A DNA stretch of 64,000 bases, taken from positions 62,001 to 126,000 of the forward strand of contig USBB01000002.1 in the NCBI GenBank assembly GCA_900552795.1. Direction: 5' to 3'. The notes beneath the pieces were generated by a model. It did not search any database. It had not been told where the DNA came from and worked only from the letters and a program-made list of their open reading frames with translations. Numbering within the stretch: position 1 is the stretch's first letter; every line of letters begins with the position of its first letter. Source of the DNA: an uncultured Eubacterium sp. (GTDB lineage: Bacteria > Bacillota > Clostridia > Lachnospirales > Lachnospiraceae). Shown here in pieces: positions 59,152-64,000 of the stretch. Position numbers and translations under genes: made by a program.

Positions 59152-60957
59152 ATGAGTATTTTTGATGCATTAGCGATGCTGGGCGGACTGGCGCTTTTCT
59201 TATATGGAATGCATACTATGGGAGAAGGTCTGTCAAAAGCATCAGGAGGTAAACTGGAAAAAATCCTCGAGAAACTTACATCGAATCCTATCAAGGCTGT
59301 ATTGTTAGGTGCCGGAGTTACGGCGGTCATACAGTCCTCTTCAGCAACGACCGTTATGGTTGTAGGTTTTGTTAATTCAGGAATTATGAAGCTTCAGCAG
59401 GCGGTGGGCATTATAATGGGTGCCAATATAGGAACGACTGCCACATCATGGATTCTTAGTCTTACAGGTATAGAGGGCGACAATATTTTTATAGAGATGT
59501 TAAAACCGTCGTCATTTTCACCTATACTTGCAATTATAGGTGTAGGCTTTATTATGTTTTCAAAAAAGGAAAAGCTTAATGATATCGGTAAGATTCTTGT
59601 CGGATTTGCAGTGCTTATGACGGGTATGTCAATGATGAGTGATGCGGTAAAACCGCTTGCAGATGTTCCGGAATTTACAGGAATTCTTACTATGTTTTCA
59701 AATCCTATACTGGGGCTTATTGCAGGTATGGTGCTTACGGCGGTTATCCAGAGTTCGTCAGCATCAGTTGGTATTTTGCAGGCGTTATGCGCAACAGGTT
59801 CATTGCCTTACTCAACAGCTCTTCCTATTATAATGGGTCAGAATATCGGAACTTGTGTTACAGCTTTAATTTCAGGTGTAGGTGCATCTAAGAATGCTAA
59901 AAGAGCAGCGCTTGTGCATTTGTATTTTAATGTTATAGGTACAACTATATTTATGGTTGGTTTTTATACAATCAATATGTTTTTCCCGTTTGCCTTTTTA
60001 AACGAGAGCGCAGATGCGGTTGGCATTGCGGTTATTCATAGTATATTTAATATAGTTGCGACAATGATTCTTCTTCCATTCGGCAAGGTTTTAGTTAAGC
60101 TTGCATGTGCGACTGTAAGAACTACAAAGGAAGAGAAGGAACTGCAGACACAGGTTGGAGAGTTTGCGCTTCTTGACGAAAGATTTCTTGATAAGCCAAG
60201 TCTTGCAATAGAGCATTGCAGAATTGTCACAGGTAATATGGCTGATTTATCTAAGAAGACATTATTTACGGCTTTGGAGCTTTTTGAGGAATATGATGAA
60301 GAAAAAGAAATGCTTGTAAAGCAGATGGAAGATACGGTTGATAATTATGAGGATCAGCTTGGAACTTATCTTATGAAATTAAGCGGTACTGAATTAAATG
60401 AAAAGGATTCAGAGACGTTGTCGGTGCTTTTGCATACAATAGGTAATTTTGAGAGAATATCCGACCATGCATGCAACTTAGCGGAAGCCGCAAAAGAACT
60501 GCATGATAAGAATATGAAGTTTTCAGAAAAAGCACATACAGAGCTTCATATTTTTACAGAAGCACTTCGTGAAATTGTCTCAAACACATTTGAAGCTTTC
60601 CATAATGGTGATATTGAACTTGCAAAGCTTGTAGAACCACTTGAGGAAGTTATCGATGATATGAATATGGAGCTTAAGGCAAGGCATGTAAGACGTCTTA
60701 CAGAGGGCAAATGCACTATAGAGCTCGGGTTTGTTCATTCAGATATTATAACGAGTTATGAGCGTATCGCAGACCATTGTTCCAATATAGCTGTATGTCT
60801 TATACAGGTTAAGCAGGAGGGATTTGATACGCATGAGTATCTTGGCACTGTAAAAAGAGAAGATAATCTGTTTTTTAAAGAGCATTATGCTGAATATAAG
60901 AAAAAATATGAGCTGCCAGTGACAAGAAAATTTGAAGAGCCACAGGTGACATCGTAA
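59152..60957 (+). CDS. Na/Pi cotransporter family protein with PhoU-like tail
   Basis: This NptA/YjbB-type membrane protein is predicted to move phosphate with Na. The two inverted QSSSA repeats (TAVIQSSSATTVMVVGFVNSG and TAVIQSSSASVGILQALC) and about eight membrane helices occupy residues 1-320. A PhoU-like helical domain (FERISDHACNLAEAA, SYERIADHCSNIAVC) fills about 350-560. It has 601 residues, GGAGG before the start and a four-unit Pho box upstream. It may import or export phosphate. Confidence 0.88.
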   Translation: MSIFDALAMLGGLALFLYGMHTMGEGLSKASGGKLEKILEKLTSNPIKAVLLGAGVTAVIQSSSATTVMVVGFVNSGIMKLQQAVGIIMGANIGTTATSWILSLTGIEGDNIFIEMLKPSSFSPILAIIGVGFIMFSKKEKLNDIGKILVGFAVLMTGMSMMSDAVKPLADVPEFTGILTMFSNPILGLIAGMVLTAVIQSSSASVGILQALCATGSLPYSTALPIIMGQNIGTCVTALISGVGASKNAKRAALVHLYFNVIGTTIFMVGFYTINMFFPFAFLNESADAVGIAVIHSIFNIVATMILLPFGKVLVKLACATVRTTKEEKELQTQVGEFALLDERFLDKPSLAIEHCRIVTGNMADLSKKTLFTALELFEEYDEEKEMLVKQMEDTVDNYEDQLGTYLMKLSGTELNEKDSETLSVLLHTIGNFERISDHACNLAEAAKELHDKNMKFSEKAHTELHIFTEALREIVSNTFEAFHNGDIELAKLVEPLEEVIDDMNMELKARHVRRLTEGKCTIELGFVHSDIITSYERIADHCSNIAVCLIQVKQEGFDTHEYLGTVKREDNLFFKEHYAEYKKKYELPVTRKFEEPQVTS

Positions 60958-60971
60958 AAATAGGAGGAGCT

Positions 60972-61658
60972 ATGGCACTTATTTATGTAGTTGAAGATGA
61001 TAAAAATATCAGTGAAATTGAAAGCTTTGCTTTAAAAAATGCAGGACATCAGATAATAGAGTGTTCTTGCGGAAAAGAATTTCATAAACAGGTTTCCGAC
61101 AGGCTGCCTGATTTGATTCTGCTTGACATTATGCTTCCTGATGAAGATGGTTTACAGATTCTTTCGAAGCTTCGTGTAACTCCGGAAACAAAAAAAATTC
61201 CGGTTATACTTGTTACTGCAAAAACTACGGAGATAGATAAGGTAAAGGGACTTGATTTAGGTGCGGATGACTATCTTACAAAGCCCTTTGGTGTTATGGA
61301 GCTTATATCGAGAGTAAAGGCACTTTTGAGGCGTGCCGGCGGTATGGAGGATGAAAAATTCATACGTATCGGAAGTCTGTTTATTGATGATGAAAAGCAT
61401 ATGGCGTACGTTAGCGACAAGCCTATAGAGCTTACATTTAAGGAATATGAACTTCTTAAATATCTTGCAACCAATCAGGGAATAGTGTTGTCAAGAGACA
61501 ATATTATGGAAAAAATATGGAGTCTTGACTATGAGGGCGAATCAAGAACATTAGATGTTCATATAAAAACTCTTCGCCAAAAGCTCGGGCCTGCCGGTAC
61601 TTATATAAAGACCGTACGAAATGTAGGTTATTTTCTTGATATTGACAACTTATTATAA
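60972..61658 (+). CDS. phoB: Response regulator of the PhoB/PhoP type
   Basis: This OmpR/PhoB-class regulator has 228 residues. Its receiver domain has acidic VVEDD, the phosphorylated Asp in LILLDIMLPDEDG, a Thr in LVTAKT and Lys in YLTKPFG. The C-terminal winged helix has TFKEYELLKYLATNQG and SRTLDVHIKTLRQKL. It begins 14 bases after the Na/Pi gene, so it sits in that Pho-box-controlled transcript (autoregulation). It is assigned to phosphate control from context and the Pho boxes. Confidence 0.88.
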   Translation: MALIYVVEDDKNISEIESFALKNAGHQIIECSCGKEFHKQVSDRLPDLILLDIMLPDEDGLQILSKLRVTPETKKIPVILVTAKTTEIDKVKGLDLGADDYLTKPFGVMELISRVKALLRRAGGMEDEKFIRIGSLFIDDEKHMAYVSDKPIELTFKEYELLKYLATNQGIVLSRDNIMEKIWSLDYEGESRTLDVHIKTLRQKLGPAGTYIKTVRNVGYFLDIDNLL

Positions 61659-61667
61659 ATTATTAAG

Positions 61668-61700
61668 AAATCCGGCAGGTTTAGGCTTGTCGGATTTTTT
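61668..61700 (+). terminator. Hairpin with T run between phoB and phoR
   Basis: AAATCCGGCAGG (61668-61679) and CTTGTCGGATTT (61686-61697) pair with two wobbles, followed by TTT. It may lower phoR expression relative to phoB. Confidence 0.7.
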
Positions 61701-61720
61701 GAAAAAAGAGAGGTAAACAA

Positions 61721-63085
61721 GTGAAAAAAAGAATTAAAACTCAGTTTCTGCTGCTTACATTTGCCGCTATAATAGCTGCTGTTACAATATCTACATGGGT
61801 GTTTTATAATATACTTAAACATGAAGTGATAAGTGATTTAAAGGCTTATACTGAAATTATGGCAAGAACTGATGCATGGGAGATGATTACCGATCCTGAG
61901 CATACAGGCAGCAAAGGAATGGAGGAAGATGCAGGACAGATAAGAATAACTCTTATAAGTTCTAATGGTAATGTATTATCTGATACGGGTGCGGATACAG
62001 AAATTATGTCAAATCACAGTGAAAGGCCTGAGATAGCAGATGCTTTCAGCAATGGTGAGGGCAGTGCTATAAGAAAGTCGGAGACAATAGGAAAAAGTCT
62101 GTTTTATTATGCAATCAGGCTTGATAACGGCTGTGTTTTAAGAGTGTCTAAGGAAGTGGAAAATATATATAGTGTAATAATAAGCGCACTTCCTGTAATT
62201 TCTGTAATATGTGCTGTTTTGTTTATAGTATGTATTATGTTTTCAAATGTTCTTACAAAAAGTATTATACAGCCTATTGAACATCTGGCAGAAAATCTTG
62301 ATGCGTCAAGTTCGGTAAAAGTATATAAAGAGCTTGTACCGTTTGTGACAACAATAAGAAGACAGCATGAGGATATTATGAGAAATGCCAATATGAGGCA
62401 GGAATTTACGGCAAATGTATCACATGAATTAAAGACGCCGCTTACAAGTATTTCAGGATATTCCGAGCTTATAGAAAGCGGAATGGCAAATGAGGCAGAT
62501 ACTATACGCTTTGCAAGGGAGATACATAAAAGTTCAAACAGACTGCTCACACTTATAAACGACATAATAAGACTTTCTGAACTTGACCAGACAAGCAGCA
62601 CGGAAGTGTTTGAGGAGGTTGATTTATATGATGTGGCAAGCAGCTGCGTAGAAATGCTTGATTTGAATGCTAAAAAGAACAAAGTAACCATGAACATATA
62701 TGGCTCAAGTCAGATTGTTACGGCCAGCCGTCAAATGATGGAGGAGCTTATATACAATCTTTGTGACAATGCCATAAGATATAATAATCCTGACGGAAGA
62801 GTTGATATTATTGTATCAGGTGATGATAAACAAAGTATAGTGGAAGTTAAGGATACTGGTATCGGTATACCAAAAGAACACCAGGAAAGAATATTTGAAC
62901 GTTTTTACAGGGTTGATAAAAGCCGCTCAAAATCCACTGGCGGAACAGGTCTTGGGCTTGCCATCGTAAAGCATATAGTCGCAAGACATGAATCCGCACA
63001 TATGGAGCTTGAAAGCGAACCGGGTAATGGAACCTCAATAAAGGTTATTTTTGATAAAACCACGGACCGCGGCGGTAGAATATAA
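61721..63085 (+). CDS. phoR: Sensor histidine kinase of the PhoR type
   Basis: This is a membrane sensor kinase of 454 residues. Membrane helix 1 is at about 8-30 and helix 2 at about 150-172, with an outside sensor domain between them. It has the H box VSHELKTPLTSISGYSE (phosphorylated His), N box LIYNLCDNAIRYNN, G1 VKDTGIGIP and G2 GTGLGLAIVKHI. The start is a GTG after AGAGG. It lies downstream of phoB, with a hairpin between. The 3' end overlaps the convergent MATE gene by 41 bases. Confidence 0.9.
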   Translation: MKKRIKTQFLLLTFAAIIAAVTISTWVFYNILKHEVISDLKAYTEIMARTDAWEMITDPEHTGSKGMEEDAGQIRITLISSNGNVLSDTGADTEIMSNHSERPEIADAFSNGEGSAIRKSETIGKSLFYYAIRLDNGCVLRVSKEVENIYSVIISALPVISVICAVLFIVCIMFSNVLTKSIIQPIEHLAENLDASSSVKVYKELVPFVTTIRRQHEDIMRNANMRQEFTANVSHELKTPLTSISGYSELIESGMANEADTIRFAREIHKSSNRLLTLINDIIRLSELDQTSSTEVFEEVDLYDVASSCVEMLDLNAKKNKVTMNIYGSSQIVTASRQMMEELIYNLCDNAIRYNNPDGRVDIIVSGDDKQSIVEVKDTGIGIPKEHQERIFERFYRVDKSRSKSTGGTGLGLAIVKHIVARHESAHMELESEPGNGTSIKVIFDKTTDRGGRI

Positions 63086-64000
63086 TTGATAAAACAGTAC
63101 CGAGTACCCAGCCTACAGGCCATGCAATCCAGATACCTGTTGCACCCCAGAATCCTGCAAAGACATATGCAAGAATAACTCTTAATATAAGGTCGGTAAA
63201 TGTTGCAGCCATAAACTGCCGCATAAGTCCGGCTCCTCTTAAAATACCGTCTGCTACAAGCTTTGCTGAGACGATAAAGTAAAATGGCGACAATATACAT
63301 AGGAATTGAATTCCTGTTGACATTGCTGCTGATGTCGGTGCATCAAGGAACAGATAAAGCATGAAACGTCCGGCAAAGAAGTAAAGTATAAACATTGGAA
63401 GACTTAAGAGCCATACCATTTTTAAACCGGCCTTAAAGCCTTTTCTGATACGGTCAGGTTTTCCTGCTCCGAGATTTTGTGCCGTGAAGTTTGATATACC
63501 GTTTCCAAGCGTCGTAAATGATGTTATCACGAGATTGTTTAATTTGACAGCAGCCGAATATCCTGCTATTACGCCTGGTCCGAAGCTGTTTATTACGCTT
63601 TGGATTACAATATTTCCTATTGATATGAAGCTTTGTTGTAAAATGCTTGGAACAGCAATAACAACAAGTTTCTTAAATATAGGAAAAGAAAATACTGCAG
63701 GCTTATCTGTGGCCTTTATATTTGAAATTCTTTTAAATACTACCATTATTGCAAGCAGTGCGCTTACGCCCTGGCAGATAAACGTAGCCCATGCGACACC
63801 GGCAATTCCTAAGTCAAAGGCTGTAACGAACAGGATGTCTGCGCCTATATTTGCGGTGGAAGATATGGCAAGGAAAATAAATGGAGTCTTTGAATCTCCC
63901 AGAGCTGAAAATATTCCAGTAGCCACATTGTAAAAAAACATAAACGGAAGTCCCAGTATGTATATGTCTAAATAAAGCTTAGAGTCCGCTATTATATCGA
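63045..64000 (-). CDS. MATE family efflux transporter, partial (5' end outside window)
   Basis: This is the C-terminal two thirds or so of a second MATE-type exporter. The frame is open to the window edge; the Met at 63941 is internal, since coding sequence continues before it (LYLDIYILGLPF). The hydrophobic pattern, GIFSALGDSKTPFIFLAISS, NFTAQNLGAGKPDRIRKGFK and the terminal WPVGWVLGTVLSIIFYRRG fit MATE proteins. It converges on phoR and overlaps its last 41 bases. It is not closely similar to the MATE protein at 46552-47877. Confidence 0.88.
   Translation of the reverse strand, partial: DIIADSKLYLDIYILGLPFMFFYNVATGIFSALGDSKTPFIFLAISSTANIGADILFVTAFDLGIAGVAWATFICQGVSALLAIMVVFKRISNIKATDKPAVFSFPIFKKLVVIAVPSILQQSFISIGNIVIQSVINSFGPGVIAGYSAAVKLNNLVITSFTTLGNGISNFTAQNLGAGKPDRIRKGFKAGLKMVWLLSLPMFILYFFAGRFMLYLFLDAPTSAAMSTGIQFLCILSPFYFIVSAKLVADGILRGAGLMRQFMAATFTDLILRVILAYVFAGFWGATGIWIAWPVGWVLGTVLSIIFYRRGPWFYQK

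Noticed and set aside
62107..62697. 196-codon frame on the - strand within phoR
   Set aside because: Shadow of conserved kinase motifs on the other strand.
63484..63933. 149-codon + strand frame
   Set aside because: Lies opposite the conserved MATE transporter on the - strand and has no recognisable features.
1..64000. tRNA, rRNA and CRISPR arrays
   Set aside because: No cloverleaf-like or rRNA-like sequences and no regular repeat-spacer pattern were noticed by eye; the repeats at 20.1-20.5 kb are irregularly spaced and not CRISPR. A tRNA search tool was not available.

Overview
The window is low-GC chromosomal DNA from a Firmicute of class Clostridia, most likely a Lachnospiraceae (Butyrivibrio/Roseburia/Lachnospira-like). 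This rests on AT-rich intergenic DNA, strong GGAGG-type ribosome binding sites, an L27 with a Prp-cleaved N-terminal extension, the rplU-prp-rpmA-obgE order, a DUF4317 protein, split chromate transporters, MurT/GatD-like proteins and a lexA/yneA pair. The species cannot be named from the sequence.

Layout. (a) 1-9.5 kb, + strand core genes: end of hisD, hisB, hisA, a fused HisF-like/HisI/HisE protein, RNase G, a PAP2 phosphatase, an L21 leader with rplU-prp-rpmA, then obgE-yhbY-nadD-yqeK-rsfS. (b) 9.5-12.2 kb: lexA and a divergent yneA-like SOS division inhibitor sharing LexA boxes, then a DEAD-box helicase. (c) 12.4-14.0 kb: an IS30-family insertion sequence. (d) 14-18.3 kb, - strand: a FliB-like protein, an ABC-F ATPase and an NSS symporter. 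(e) 18.5-29 kb: a plasmid-like block with a Rep-like protein, an AT-rich iteron-like array, a zinc-finger/winged-helix protein, an orphan EctB-like aminotransferase, and a - strand run parA-parB-pfpI-murT-gatD preceded by two copies of a palindrome. (f) 29-44.5 kb, + strand accessory and metabolic genes: an aminotransferase, a lipoprotein/permease cassette, an acyl-ACP thioesterase, a heterodimeric ABC exporter, an ECF S component, DUF4317, a TtcA-like ATPase, two CHR halves, uppP and cysK. (g) 44.5-64 kb: a dispersed Pho regulon (pstS, pstC, pstA, pstB, phoU, a Na/Pi cotransporter, phoB, phoR) interleaved with a MATE pump, a second ABC exporter pair, an SDR, an Rrf2-iscS-iscU-cysK operon and, at the edge, a second MATE pump.

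The most notable points are: the Rep/iteron/ParAB cassette inside otherwise chromosomal DNA; a PstS whose two halves are in circularly permuted order; a HisF-like domain that has lost both catalytic aspartates and is fused to HisIE; a GatD-like protein without the nucleophilic Cys and the His; and Pho boxes with 11-bp phasing in front of four separate transcription units, which tie the scattered phosphate genes together.

All functional calls come from reading protein motifs by eye. No database search was run. Start codons were chosen by ribosome binding site and family N-terminus, and often lie downstream of the longest open frame.
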